From an uncultured Paracoccaceae bacterium (GTDB taxonomy: Bacteria; Pseudomonadota; Alphaproteobacteria; Rhodobacterales; Rhodobacteraceae): a DNA stretch of 64,000 nt. The translations under genes and the position numbers were made by a program. The stretch covers positions 496,001 to 560,000 of the forward strand of contig CANNFA010000003.1 in NCBI GenBank assembly GCA_947503765.1. Reading direction: 5' to 3'. Each line of letters starts with the position of its first letter. Position 1 is the stretch's first letter. The notes below the pieces were generated by a model. It was not told where the DNA came from. It ran no database searches and worked only from the letters and a program-made list of their open reading frames with translations. Below, in pieces: positions 18,103-26,416 of the stretch.

Positions 18103-18250
18103 GTCGTGTTCATCCTTCCATGGACCGCAATCGCTGCGCACGCGGCCGCGCGCAAAATCAGAGGCCCTAATAGGGCCCGAAAAGCCGCTTCGCAAGCGGT
18201 TTCCGGGCGCGCGGCGCAGGGCGCGTATGCGGCCCGTGCGTCAGGCCGCG

Positions 18251-18335
18251 TGGTGCGGGTGAAGGGACTCGAACCCCCACGCCTCGCGGCGCCAGAACCT
18301 AAATCTGGTGCGTCTACCAGTTCCGCCACACCCGC
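18251..18335 (-). tRNA. tRNA-Leu (anticodon UAG), CCA encoded
   Basis: The complement folds as an 85-nt tRNA. The 7-bp acceptor stem is GCGGGTG/CACCCGC with discriminator A and encoded CCA. The D-arm contains GGTAGACGC. The anticodon stem is CCAGA/TCTGG with loop TTTAGGT, giving anticodon TAG (18299-18301 on the plus strand). The variable arm is long, as in leucine tRNAs, and the T-loop is GTTCGAGTC. It reads CUA and related Leu codons. Confidence 0.97.
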
Positions 18336-18423
18336 ACGCCCGCGCCTTCTAGCAGCCGCGCGCGCGCTGCGGTAGGGGCAAAGGCGCGGCTTTTCGGCGC
18401 CGCACCGGCGCCGACATCGCCCC

Positions 18424-19008
18424 CTACGGGTCCAGTTCGGCGTCCCAGTACAGGAAATCGACCCAGGTCTCGTGCAGGTGGTGGGGCGGGAATTTCCGGC
18501 CCAGATTGCGCAGTTCCTCGGCGCCCGGCTGGCGCGGCGCGCGGCGCAGCGACATGTTGGCGCCGCGCAGGCTGCGCGCGCCTTTCTTCAGGTTGCACGG
18601 CGCACAGGCCGCCACCACGTTTTCCCAGCTGGTCACACCGCCCCGCGCCCGCGGCACCACATGGTCGAAGGTCAGATCCCCGCGCGAGCCGCAATACTGG
18701 CAGTGAAACCCGTCGCGCAGGAACAGGTTGAACCGGGTGAAGGCGACGCGCTTTTGCGGCTTGACGTAATCCTTCAGCACCACGACCGACGGCACGCGGA
18801 TCTCGGTCGAGGGGCTGCGCACGACATGGTCGTATTCGGCGACGATATCGACCCGGTCGAGAAACGCGGCCTTCACCGCCTCCTGCCAGGGCCAGAGCGA
18901 CAGCGGATAATAGGATAGCGGGCGGTAATCCGCGTTGAGCACCAGCGCCGGATGCTGCCGCAGCACGCTTGGCTCCCTGACGAAACCGGTCCTGAAATCC
19001 GCGTTCAT
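18424..19008 (-). CDS. HNH endonuclease family protein
   Basis: A 194-residue protein with an HNH fold: CQYCGSRGDLTFDHVVPRARGG gives the first Cys pair and the catalytic DH, followed by SWENVVAACAPCN with the Asn and the second Cys pair. The N-terminal part (VLNADYRPLSYYPLSLWPWQEAV) is typical of the widespread chromosomal HNH proteins of unknown substrate. ATG 19006-19008 is used because GAGGAGC precedes it; an alternative lies four codons upstream. No restriction or phage genes are nearby, so a housekeeping nuclease role is more likely than defence. Confidence 0.85.
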   Translation of the reverse strand: MNADFRTGFVREPSVLRQHPALVLNADYRPLSYYPLSLWPWQEAVKAAFLDRVDIVAEYDHVVRSPSTEIRVPSVVVLKDYVKPQKRVAFTRFNLFLRDGFHCQYCGSRGDLTFDHVVPRARGGVTSWENVVAACAPCNLKKGARSLRGANMSLRRAPRQPGAEELRNLGRKFPPHHLHETWVDFLYWDAELDP

Positions 19009-19123
19009 GCTCCTCACCACCCTGTGCCGCGGCGGCAGGCGCCGTTCGGCATGGGCAGACTATATATGGCGCTCGCCGCCGCGCAAGTGTCTGCTAGTAG
19101 GTCTTTGGCCCAGGGCCCGCCGC

Positions 19124-20833
19124 TCAGAACAGGCCGCGCCAGAACGGGCCGGCATCGAGCGCAAGGCGCACCCCGACCGAATAGCGCACATCATCCTGCG
19201 CCAGCATGGTGGCGACGCCGAAATCGCCCGCCGTGTTGGTCGCCTTGACCTCGAAGCTGGCATTGCCGGCGGTATAGCGCGCGCCGGCGGCCCAGGTCAT
19301 GTCCTCGCCCGCCATCGGCGTGACCTCGGCGATCAGGTCGAGCCCCTCGTACAGCTCTGCATTCATGCCGAGGCCCAGACCGTAAAGCTCGGTGCTGCCA
19401 TAGGCGGCGAATTTCGGCTCCGCCGTGGCGGCGATCCGGTCGCCGAACTTGTAGGACATCGGCAGGCTGGCATGGACCACGCCGAACCTCGTGTCGAATT
19501 CCCGCCCCAGCGCCAGGTTGCCGGACATGGTGAACGGGCTGCCGTTGTTCTGGTCGAGAAACCGCAGCTTGGCCGAGACCAGCCAGCGGGTCTCGTCATC
19601 GGTGCCGACCTTGAGCGGCGGCACCCGGCTGCCATCGTCGGCCAGACGCTCGACATGCAGGCCGAACTCGATGTCCTGGTCGGGGCTGAAGGCGGCGCCG
19701 TAATTGTAATGCCCGTCCGTGCCGTAAGTCGCGCTCAGCGCCACCAGCCCCGGATCCAGCGTATCCGCCGAGGCCAGCGTCAGGCCGGGAAACTGAAGCC
19801 GCCGCTCGCGGGCGGTCAGCGGCCGCGCGCCGCGGTAGCTGGACGGATAGTCGCCCTCCCAGCCGGGCGTGTAGGACAGCCGCAGCCCGACCAGCGTCTC
19901 GTCCCCATCCGGGTAGAAGGTCAGGATCTCGGTCGCCGGCGTCGCGCCGAAGCCGTTGGTGACATACAGGTCCAGCGCCGCCTTGGGCGTCACCAGATAG
20001 CGCGCGCCGGCGGTCCAGACCGGCACGTTCTTCATCGCGCCGCTGGGGGCGATGGTGTTGCCGTTCGCGCCGAAGGGCACGTTCACCAGCCCGTAAATCC
20101 CCAGCCGCGGCGCCGCCTGGAACGTCACGCCGCCGCCGATATAGGGAACGGTCCCGTAGAAGTCGCGCCCGTTGATGCTGTCCGGGAAAACGCTGACCCC
20201 CGGCGTCAGGTGGAATTGCAGGCGCGGGCCGACATCCACCGTCACCGGCGCCTGAATCGCCCCGATCGCATAGCTTCCGTCATCGGCGGTGGTGCCGTAA
20301 TAGCCGCTCGACAGGCGCAGCCAGTTGACCGCGCCCAGAACGCCCATCTGCACGGTGCCGTTGTCGAAATAGCGGAACTTTCCGTGCACGCCGACGGTCA
20401 GCATCTCGCGGATGCCGTCTGGCACACCGCCGATGGCGATCGGGTCGGCGAACTTGTCATAGGCGATGCCGAAGGACAGCCGGTCCGATGTCGCCGCCTC
20501 CAGCCCCAGCGTGTAAAGCTGGTTGCCGGTGCCGCTGGACCCGGCGGGGTTGGCCTGCTGCTGGCCGGCATAGCCCAGCACCGCGCCCTTGGGCAGCATG
20601 TTGGCCGGCGTCAGCCCCGGAAGGTCGGTAAAGGACGCCTCCAGCGGGGTTTCACCGCCGCCGGTCTCTAGCGGGTAGGTCTCGGCCGGATACTCCGTGG
20701 CGTAATCCGCCCCGGTGTCATACGGCTCATAAGGATCGACATAGCTTTGCGCCAGCGCGACGCCCACCAGACTGACCGAAGAAAGAAGCGCGACCGCGCC
20801 GCGGTGCGCCTTGCGGAAAGATGCCTTGCGCAT
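19124..20833 (-). CDS. exported outer-membrane beta-barrel protein
   Basis: A 569-residue protein with a signal peptide ending near ALAQSY, an acidic Tyr/Pro/Thr-rich linker, and then a long run of alternating strands ending in FWRGLF, a C-terminal aromatic signature of outer-membrane barrels. Segments such as YTLGLEAATSDRLSFGIAYDKF and TVQMGVLGAVNWLRLSSGYYG are typical strands. I do not assign it to a named family. It has its own 225-bp upstream region containing hairpins. A channel or anchoring role is inference. Confidence 0.7.
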   Translation of the reverse strand: MRKASFRKAHRGAVALLSSVSLVGVALAQSYVDPYEPYDTGADYATEYPAETYPLETGGGETPLEASFTDLPGLTPANMLPKGAVLGYAGQQQANPAGSSGTGNQLYTLGLEAATSDRLSFGIAYDKFADPIAIGGVPDGIREMLTVGVHGKFRYFDNGTVQMGVLGAVNWLRLSSGYYGTTADDGSYAIGAIQAPVTVDVGPRLQFHLTPGVSVFPDSINGRDFYGTVPYIGGGVTFQAAPRLGIYGLVNVPFGANGNTIAPSGAMKNVPVWTAGARYLVTPKAALDLYVTNGFGATPATEILTFYPDGDETLVGLRLSYTPGWEGDYPSSYRGARPLTARERRLQFPGLTLASADTLDPGLVALSATYGTDGHYNYGAAFSPDQDIEFGLHVERLADDGSRVPPLKVGTDDETRWLVSAKLRFLDQNNGSPFTMSGNLALGREFDTRFGVVHASLPMSYKFGDRIAATAEPKFAAYGSTELYGLGLGMNAELYEGLDLIAEVTPMAGEDMTWAAGARYTAGNASFEVKATNTAGDFGVATMLAQDDVRYSVGVRLALDAGPFWRGLF

Positions 20834-21058
20834 GACTGCCCCACATGCCGCTCGATTTGTTTTTCTGACCGCATTGAGCGCCAGTCGGGCCGGTTTTCAA
20901 AGCCCCGGCTTGCACAAATCGGACCTGCGTGGGGTATATACAACAAGGCGCCGGATGCTGCGCGTCCTGCGCGAAATAAAGGCGAAGCCGCCGTGCATGG
21001 CCAGACCGCCCGGGCGGCTGGCGCCGCACGGCTTTCGTCCCGCGCCCCATCGCGCGCC

Positions 21059-21718
21059 CTACCCCGGCAGCTTGTCGCGCAGAAAGGACAGCGCCACGCT
21101 CAGCCCGTCAGGGGCGATGCCGTGGCCGGTGCCGCGCATCACATGGGCGAACACCTCGAACCCCGCCCCCTGAAGCGCCTCGGCCGCCTCGGGCAGCGAT
21201 TCCGGCGGCACCATCTCGTCCTGGTCGCCATGCACCAGCAGCACCGGCGGCTTCGACACCGCCTCCGCCGCGAGCCGCTCGGGCTCCAGCAGGCGGCCCG
21301 AAAAGCCGACCACACCGGCCAGCGCCTCGGCACGGCGCGGGGCGACGTGCAGGCTCATCATCGTGCCCTGCGAAAACGCGAAAAGTGCTATTTGCGACGG
21401 CGTTACGCCTTCTTCTTCAAGCACCTTGTCAAGATAGCCGTTCAAGTCCCGGATAGCGCGCAACATCCCGTCGCGCGCCGCCGCCTCGCTCGATCCGTCG
21501 AGCCAGGGGATCGGAAACCACTGGTATCCCATCGGGTTGTTCGCGCAGGGCTCCGGCGCATCCGGCGCGACGAACACCGTGTCCGGCAGGTGCGGCGCCA
21601 GCGGATCGGCAAGCCCCAGCAGGTCGCCGCCATCGGCGCCATAGCCGTGCAGGAATACCACCACCGATTTCGTCTGCCCCGACGCCGCCGCGCGGCGGGA
21701 CGCTTTCAACTCGCGCAT
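21059..21718 (-). CDS. alpha/beta-hydrolase, phospholipase/carboxylesterase type
   Basis: A 219-residue serine hydrolase of the PF02230-like family. It has VVVFLHGYGADGGDLLGL (oxyanion HG motif), the nucleophile elbow FAFSQGTMMS, the acid in VHGDQDEMVP and the His in GTGHGIAPDG. ATG 21716-21718 overlaps the stop of the DNA glycosylase gene as TGATG, so the two are translationally coupled. It is last in the cbiD-cobK-glycosylase operon. The substrate is probably a short-chain or lysophospholipid ester, but this is not shown. Confidence 0.85.
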   Translation of the reverse strand: MRELKASRRAAASGQTKSVVVFLHGYGADGGDLLGLADPLAPHLPDTVFVAPDAPEPCANNPMGYQWFPIPWLDGSSEAAARDGMLRAIRDLNGYLDKVLEEEGVTPSQIALFAFSQGTMMSLHVAPRRAEALAGVVGFSGRLLEPERLAAEAVSKPPVLLVHGDQDEMVPPESLPEAAEALQGAGFEVFAHVMRGTGHGIAPDGLSVALSFLRDKLPG

Positions 21719-22347
21719 CACCGGATCCCTTCCCTGTCCTTCGCGACCCGGTAGTAGGCCCAGAGCAGCCGCGCCGCAACCGCCCGCCACGGCGCCCAAT
21801 CCTCTGCCATGGCGCGCAAGGCGCGCTCGGTTGGACGGTCCGGCACCTCGAACAGGATCCGCGCGGCCTCCTGCAGGGCCAGATCGGCCGGCGCGAACAC
21901 ATCCGCCCGGCCCAGCGAGAACATCGCATAGATCTCGGCCGTCCAGCGCCCGATGCCCGGCACCTCGACCAGCCTGGCCACGACTTCTTCGTCAGGAAGG
22001 CCGCGCAAGCCCTTGAAATCTATTCGCGCCTCGGCCAGAGCGCGGGCATATCGGATCTTCTGCCGCGACAACCCGCAAGCGCGAAGATCGTCGTCTGCGG
22101 CCCAGGCGATCTTGCGCGGGCCGGTCAGCCGCGCCGCCTTCAGGCGGCCCCAAATCGCGCTCGCCGCGGCGACGCTGACCTGCTGGCTGACGATGGCGGA
22201 CAGAAGCGGCTCGAACCCGTCCTTGCGGCGACGCAGCGGCAGCGGCCCGGTCTGCACCAACGCGGCGGCAAAGCGCGGCTCCGCCGCCGCCAGATGCGCC
22301 GCGCCCTCGGCCACGCAGGCATCGGTTTCGATGATCCGCCCGATCAT
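21718..22347 (-). CDS. DNA-3-methyladenine glycosylase (AlkA-type, HhH)
   Basis: A 209-residue base-excision repair glycosylase of the HhH-GPD superfamily. It has LLSAIVSQQVSVAAASAIWGR near residue 50, the helix-hairpin-helix VEVPGIGRWTAEIYAMF and the catalytic Asp region VFAPADLALQEA. It is shorter than E. coli AlkA because the N-terminal domain is absent, as in many alphaproteobacteria. The ATG overlaps the cobK stop as ATGA. Coupling a repair enzyme to cobalamin genes is a compact-operon feature and need not mean a shared pathway. Confidence 0.9.
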   Translation of the reverse strand: MIGRIIETDACVAEGAAHLAAAEPRFAAALVQTGPLPLRRRKDGFEPLLSAIVSQQVSVAAASAIWGRLKAARLTGPRKIAWAADDDLRACGLSRQKIRYARALAEARIDFKGLRGLPDEEVVARLVEVPGIGRWTAEIYAMFSLGRADVFAPADLALQEAARILFEVPDRPTERALRAMAEDWAPWRAVAARLLWAYYRVAKDREGIR

Positions 22348-23078
22348 GCCAGCCCCCGCACCCAGTTCAGTGCCGCGGGTGCGCTGTCCAGCAACTGCGC
22401 CTCGGGCTGTTCCGGCCTGTCGATCATCACCACCCTCACTCCCATGGCGCGCGCCGCGTCCAGCTTGGCCCGCCCCGCCGCACCGCCCGAATTGCGCGTC
22501 ACCAGCCACCGGATGCCCAGCCGCGCGAACAGATCACGTTCCGCCCTGGCGGTAAACGGCGGCCGTCCGGTCACGAAACGCCCGCCGCGAAACGGAAACG
22601 GCGCCGGATCCGCATCGATCCGGCGGCAGAAGACCCGCCGCCCGGCAAGATTGGCGAAGCCGTCCAGATACTTGTGCCCGGCGGCAAGGAACACCGCCGC
22701 CCCCTCGGGGATATGCTGCGCGGCATCCTCGGGGCGCGCCGTGCGGATCCAGTCGTCGCCCGGCCTCGCCTGCCATTCGGGACGCAGAACGCGCGCATGG
22801 TGCAGCCCCCGCTCCGCACAGATCCGCGCCGTGCGATGCGCGATGCGGCGCGCGAAGGGATGGGTGGCGTCCAGCACCGCGCCGATCCCCTCCGCGTCCA
22901 GGAAACGCGCGAATCCCGTATCGCCGCCAAAGCCGCCGATCCGCAGCGGCAGGCCGATATCGGCCGGCGCGGCGGTGTCCCCGGCAAGCGAGGCGATGGC
23001 CTCCACCCCGTCCATACCGGCCAGGGCCGCGCCGATCTGCCGCGCCTCCGCCGTGCCGGCCAGCAGCAACAGCCTCAT
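22344..23078 (-). CDS. cobK: precorrin-6A reductase
   Basis: A 244-residue NADPH-dependent enzyme of the corrin ring pathway that reduces precorrin-6A to 6B. It starts RLLLLAGTAEARQIG (nucleotide-binding), has LDATHPFARRIAHRTA, the IDADPAPFPF region, and VTRNSGGAAGRAKLDAAR near the end, all typical of CobK/CbiJ. ATG 23076-23078 overlaps the cbiD stop (ATGA). Confidence 0.92.
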   Translation of the reverse strand: MRLLLLAGTAEARQIGAALAGMDGVEAIASLAGDTAAPADIGLPLRIGGFGGDTGFARFLDAEGIGAVLDATHPFARRIAHRTARICAERGLHHARVLRPEWQARPGDDWIRTARPEDAAQHIPEGAAVFLAAGHKYLDGFANLAGRRVFCRRIDADPAPFPFRGGRFVTGRPPFTARAERDLFARLGIRWLVTRNSGGAAGRAKLDAARAMGVRVVMIDRPEQPEAQLLDSAPAALNWVRGLA

Positions 23079-24121
23079 GGCGCGCGTCCCAGGACCCGAC
23101 CGGCGCGGTCGATCACCACCACGTCCACCGCGATCTCCGCCGGGCGCAGAACCTCCAGCGCCCGCTCCCGCGCCGCCGCCGCCGCCCAGTCCGCCAGCGC
23201 CGGACCGACCATCTCCGCCGCCTGCAAGGCGGTCGCCACCTGCGCCAGATCGGTCCGCGCAAAGCGGTGCGCGAGATCGTCGAAATCCACCTGGCTGCGG
23301 GCCGAATGCAGGTCCACCGCACCCTGCGCCAGCTTGGTGATCTTGCCGATCCCGCCGCCGATCGTCACCCGATCCACCGGGTGCCGGCGCAGGTATTTCA
23401 GCATCCCGCCCGCGAAATCGCCCATGTCCAGCATCGCATCGTCAGGCAAGCCGTAAAGCGCCTGCACGACCTTCTCGCTGGTGGCCCCGGTGCAGCCGGC
23501 GACATGGCTTGTGCCGGCGGCGCGCGCCACGTCGATCCCCCGGTGGATGGACGCAATCCAGGCCGCGCAGCTGAACGGGCGCACGATGCCCGTGGTGCCC
23601 AGAATCGACAGCCCGCCGACGATGCCAAGCCGCGGGTTCCAGGTCTTGCCCGCGATCTCCTCGCCGCCGGGGATCGACACGGTTACCACGATGTCTGCGT
23701 CTTTACCCTGGCTTGCCGCCTCTTCTTCAACCACGCGCGCGATCATCGTGCGCGGCACCGGGTTGATCGCCGGCTCACCCGGCGCGATCGGCAGGCCCGG
23801 CTTGGTCACCGTGCCCACGCCCTCGCCGGCGCGGAACACCAGCCCCCCTTCCGACGGCGCCACCCGCACCCGGATCAAAGCGCCGTGGGTCACGTCCGGG
23901 TCGTCGCCCGCATCCTTGACCACCCCCGCCTCGGCCCAGCCCGGCCCCGAGGCCGCCTCGGCCACGGCGAAACGCGCCTCCTGCCCGTGCGGCAGCACGA
24001 TCGTCACCTCGCGCGGAAACGCCCCGCCCCATAGCCCGCGAAGCGCGGCGCGGGTGGCGGCGGTGGCGCAGGCGCCGGTGGTCCAGCCGCGGCGCAACTC
24101 GGTCATGGGTGTGCGGCTCAT
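23075..24121 (-). CDS. cbiD: cobalt-precorrin-5B (C1)-methyltransferase, CbiD
   Basis: A 348-residue S-adenosylmethionine-dependent enzyme that methylates C1 of the corrin precursor. Family landmarks are LRRGWTTGACATAATRAAL at the start, GEGVGTVTKPGLPIAPGEPAINPVPR, and the late VTIGGGIGKITKLAQG. CbiD belongs to the classical anaerobic route, but it is used in many alphaproteobacteria that lack CobF. The start at 24121 is kept; the internal ATG at 24106 is an alternative and neither has a strong ribosome site. It heads the operon cbiD-cobK-glycosylase-esterase and is divergent from cobA. Confidence 0.95.
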   Translation of the reverse strand: MSRTPMTELRRGWTTGACATAATRAALRGLWGGAFPREVTIVLPHGQEARFAVAEAASGPGWAEAGVVKDAGDDPDVTHGALIRVRVAPSEGGLVFRAGEGVGTVTKPGLPIAPGEPAINPVPRTMIARVVEEEAASQGKDADIVVTVSIPGGEEIAGKTWNPRLGIVGGLSILGTTGIVRPFSCAAWIASIHRGIDVARAAGTSHVAGCTGATSEKVVQALYGLPDDAMLDMGDFAGGMLKYLRRHPVDRVTIGGGIGKITKLAQGAVDLHSARSQVDFDDLAHRFARTDLAQVATALQAAEMVGPALADWAAAAARERALEVLRPAEIAVDVVVIDRAGRVLGRAP

Positions 24122-24200
24122 CGCGGCGGACTATAGGCCGCCGCCGCGCCGCCGCCAATCCGCGCTTTTCCGCGCGGGCGCGCCGGGGCATAACGGGGCG

Positions 24201-25016
24201 ATGACCGACTCGCTCGCCCTGCCCGATCACGACTGGCCCCGGCTCGATCCCGGCTGGGTCTGGCTGTGCGGCGCCGGGCCGGGCGATCCGGGCCTGCTGA
24301 CGCTGCACGCGCTGAACGCGCTGCGCCAGGCCGACGTGATCGTCTACGACGCGCTGGTCGAGCCGGCGATTCTCGACTGGGCACCGGCGGCCGAGCGGAT
24401 CTATGCCGGCAAGCGCGGCGGCAAGCCCTCGGCCAAACAGCGCGACATCTCGCTGCGCCTCGTCGATCTCGCCCGCGCCGGGCGCCGGGTGCTGCGCCTC
24501 AAGGGGGGCGATCCGTTCGTGTTCGGTCGCGGCGGCGAAGAGGCGCAGACGCTGCTCGCACAGGGCATCCCGGTGCGCATCATCCCCGGCATCAGCGCCG
24601 GCATCGGCGGGCTGGCCTATGCCGGCATCCCCGTCACCCACCGCGACGTGAACCAGTCGGTCACCTTCGTCACCGGCCACGACCAGTCGGGCGACAGCCC
24701 TTCCAGTCTGGATTGGCACGCGATATCAAGGGGATCGCAGGTGATCGTGATCTACATGGCGATGAAGCACATCGCCCGCATCGCCGCCGCCCTGCGCGAT
24801 GCCGGCCGGCCGGGGGACGAGCCTTGCGCCGTCGTCGTCTCGGCCACGACCCCGGCCCAGACCGTGCTTGAGACGACGCTGGACGCGCTCGCCGCCGACA
24901 TCGCCGCCGCCGGGCTGGAGCCGCCGGCCATCGTCTGCGTGGGCGGCACCGTACCGATGCGCCGGGTGCTCGACTGGCAGGCGCTGGCCGCCCCCGCCAG
25001 CCTGCACACCGCCTGA
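24201..25016 (+). CDS. cobA: uroporphyrinogen-III C-methyltransferase
   Basis: A 271-residue S-adenosylmethionine-dependent enzyme (SUMT) that makes precorrin-2, the entry to cobalamin and sirohaem. It has WLCGAGPGDPGLLTLHAL, RLKGGDPFVFGRGGEE, ISAGIGGLAYAGIPVTHR and a late VVVSATTPAQT region. No CysG-type dehydrogenase domain is attached. ATG 24201 is preferred, since the frame upstream is antisense to cbiD. It is divergent from cbiD and is followed by cobB 75 bp downstream. Confidence 0.95.
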   Translation: MTDSLALPDHDWPRLDPGWVWLCGAGPGDPGLLTLHALNALRQADVIVYDALVEPAILDWAPAAERIYAGKRGGKPSAKQRDISLRLVDLARAGRRVLRLKGGDPFVFGRGGEEAQTLLAQGIPVRIIPGISAGIGGLAYAGIPVTHRDVNQSVTFVTGHDQSGDSPSSLDWHAISRGSQVIVIYMAMKHIARIAAALRDAGRPGDEPCAVVVSATTPAQTVLETTLDALAADIAAAGLEPPAIVCVGGTVPMRRVLDWQALAAPASLHTA

Positions 25017-25033
25017 AGAATGCACACGAGCCC

Positions 25034-25085
25034 CTTCTCTGGTTCAAAAATATCCCCGCCGGAGGCACGCCCCGCAGGGGCGTTT
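25034..25085 (+). repeat. short dispersed-type element and hairpin between cobA and cobB
   Basis: The sequence CTTCTCTGGTTCAAAAATAT followed by CCCCGCCGGAGGC resembles short intergenic elements that I have seen recurring in Rhodobacterales genomes; only one copy is in this window. Directly after it, ACGCCCC (25067-25073) and GGGGCGT (25077-25083) form a 7-bp hairpin followed by TTT, possibly a weak terminator or attenuator ahead of cobB. Confidence 0.4.
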
Positions 25086-25090
25086 CCCCG

Positions 25091-26365
25091 ATGCCCGGCC
25101 TGATCCTCGCCGCCCCGGCCTCGGGCAGCGGCAAGACGACGCTCACCCTCGGGCTGCTACGCGCCTTCACCCGGCGCGGCATTCCCGCAAAGGGCGCCAA
25201 ATCCGGCCCCGACTATATCGATCCGCGCTTTCACGAGGCGGCCTGCGGCGCGCCCTGTCCCAATCTCGACGCCTGGGCGATGACGCCGGCGCGCATCGCC
25301 GATCTCGCAGCAACGGGCGATCTGCTGCTGGTCGAGGGGGCGATGGGCCTGTTCGACGGCGCGCCGCCGGACGGGCGCGGCTCCAGCGGTCACCTTGCGC
25401 ACCTGCTCGGCCTGCCGGTCGTGCTGGTGGTCGACGCGGCGCGGATCGCGCAATCGGTGGCGCCGCTGGTGGCCGGGTTCGCGCGGCACGATCCGGCCGT
25501 GCGCATCGCGGGCGTGATCCTGAACCGCACCGGCAGCCCCCGGCACGCGGCGCTGCTGCGCCGGGCGCTGGCGCCGCTGGGCATCCCGGTCCTGGGCGCG
25601 CTGCCCCGGCAGGCGGGGCTGACCCATCCCGCGCGGCATCTGGGGCTGGTCCAGGCGCGCGAGCGGGCTGATCTTGCCGCCTTCCTCGACCGCGCCGCGG
25701 ATGCCTTGGAAGCGTCGGTTGATCTGGACGCGCTGGCCGCCCTCGCCGCGCCGCTGCCCGCGCCTGCCGGCGCGCCGCGCCTGCCGCCCCCGGCGCAGCG
25801 GATCGCGCTGGCCGAGGATGACGCCTTTGCCTTCGCATATCCGCATCTGCTGGCCGACTGGCGCGATGCGGGCGCCGAGATCCTGCGCTTCTCGCCGCTG
25901 GCCGACGCGCCGGTACCGGCAGCCGACCTCGTGATCCTGCCCGGCGGCTACCCGGAGCTTCACGCCGGCCGGATCGCCGCCGCCTCCACTTTCCTCGAAA
26001 GCCTGAAGATCGCTGTGCTAACCACAGATATATATGGCGAATGCGGCGGCTACATGGTGCTGGGCGAGGGGCTGACAGACGCGGATGGACACAGCCACGC
26101 CATGGCCGGGTTGTTACCGCTGGAGACAAGCTTTGCCGACCGGCGGCTGCATCTGGGCTACCGGCACCTCGCGGCGCGCGGCGGGCCTTTCGCCGGAATC
26201 GCCGGACGCCTGACGGCGCATGAATTCCACTATGCCACCACCCTGCGGGCCGAGGGGCCGCCGCTATACGACGCCACCGATGCGGAGGGCACGGCGCTGC
26301 CGCCGATGGGGCTGCGCGCGGGGCGGGTCAGCGGCTCTTTCGCGCATGTGATCGACGCCGCCTGA
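25091..26365 (+). CDS. cobB: cobyrinate/hydrogenobyrinate a,c-diamide synthase
   Basis: A 424-residue glutamine-dependent amidase that forms the a- and c-amides of the corrin ring. The N-terminal half has the ATP-binding motif APASGSGKTTLTLG and VEGAMGLFDG. The C-terminal half is a class I amidotransferase with LPGGYPELHAG and YGECGGYMVLGEGL holding the catalytic Cys. It follows cobA. Which name applies (CobB or CbiA) depends on whether the ring is metal-free; the presence of CbiD does not settle this. Confidence 0.94.
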   Translation: MPGLILAAPASGSGKTTLTLGLLRAFTRRGIPAKGAKSGPDYIDPRFHEAACGAPCPNLDAWAMTPARIADLAATGDLLLVEGAMGLFDGAPPDGRGSSGHLAHLLGLPVVLVVDAARIAQSVAPLVAGFARHDPAVRIAGVILNRTGSPRHAALLRRALAPLGIPVLGALPRQAGLTHPARHLGLVQARERADLAAFLDRAADALEASVDLDALAALAAPLPAPAGAPRLPPPAQRIALAEDDAFAFAYPHLLADWRDAGAEILRFSPLADAPVPAADLVILPGGYPELHAGRIAAASTFLESLKIAVLTTDIYGECGGYMVLGEGLTDADGHSHAMAGLLPLETSFADRRLHLGYRHLAARGGPFAGIAGRLTAHEFHYATTLRAEGPPLYDATDAEGTALPPMGLRAGRVSGSFAHVIDAA

Positions 26366-26416
26366 GCCGGGCCGCGCCCGCTTTCCTTTGCCGCGCCCAC
26401 GGGCTAAGCCGGCCGC

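Noticed and set aside
18424-19008. HNH gene as part of a restriction or defence island
   Set aside because: Neighbours are tRNA-Leu, tig and an outer-membrane protein; no methylase, phage or toxin gene is seen.
19124-20833. Assignment of the barrel protein to YjbH
   Set aside because: Length and strand pattern are compatible, but I saw no specific motif, so only a general outer-membrane barrel call is given.
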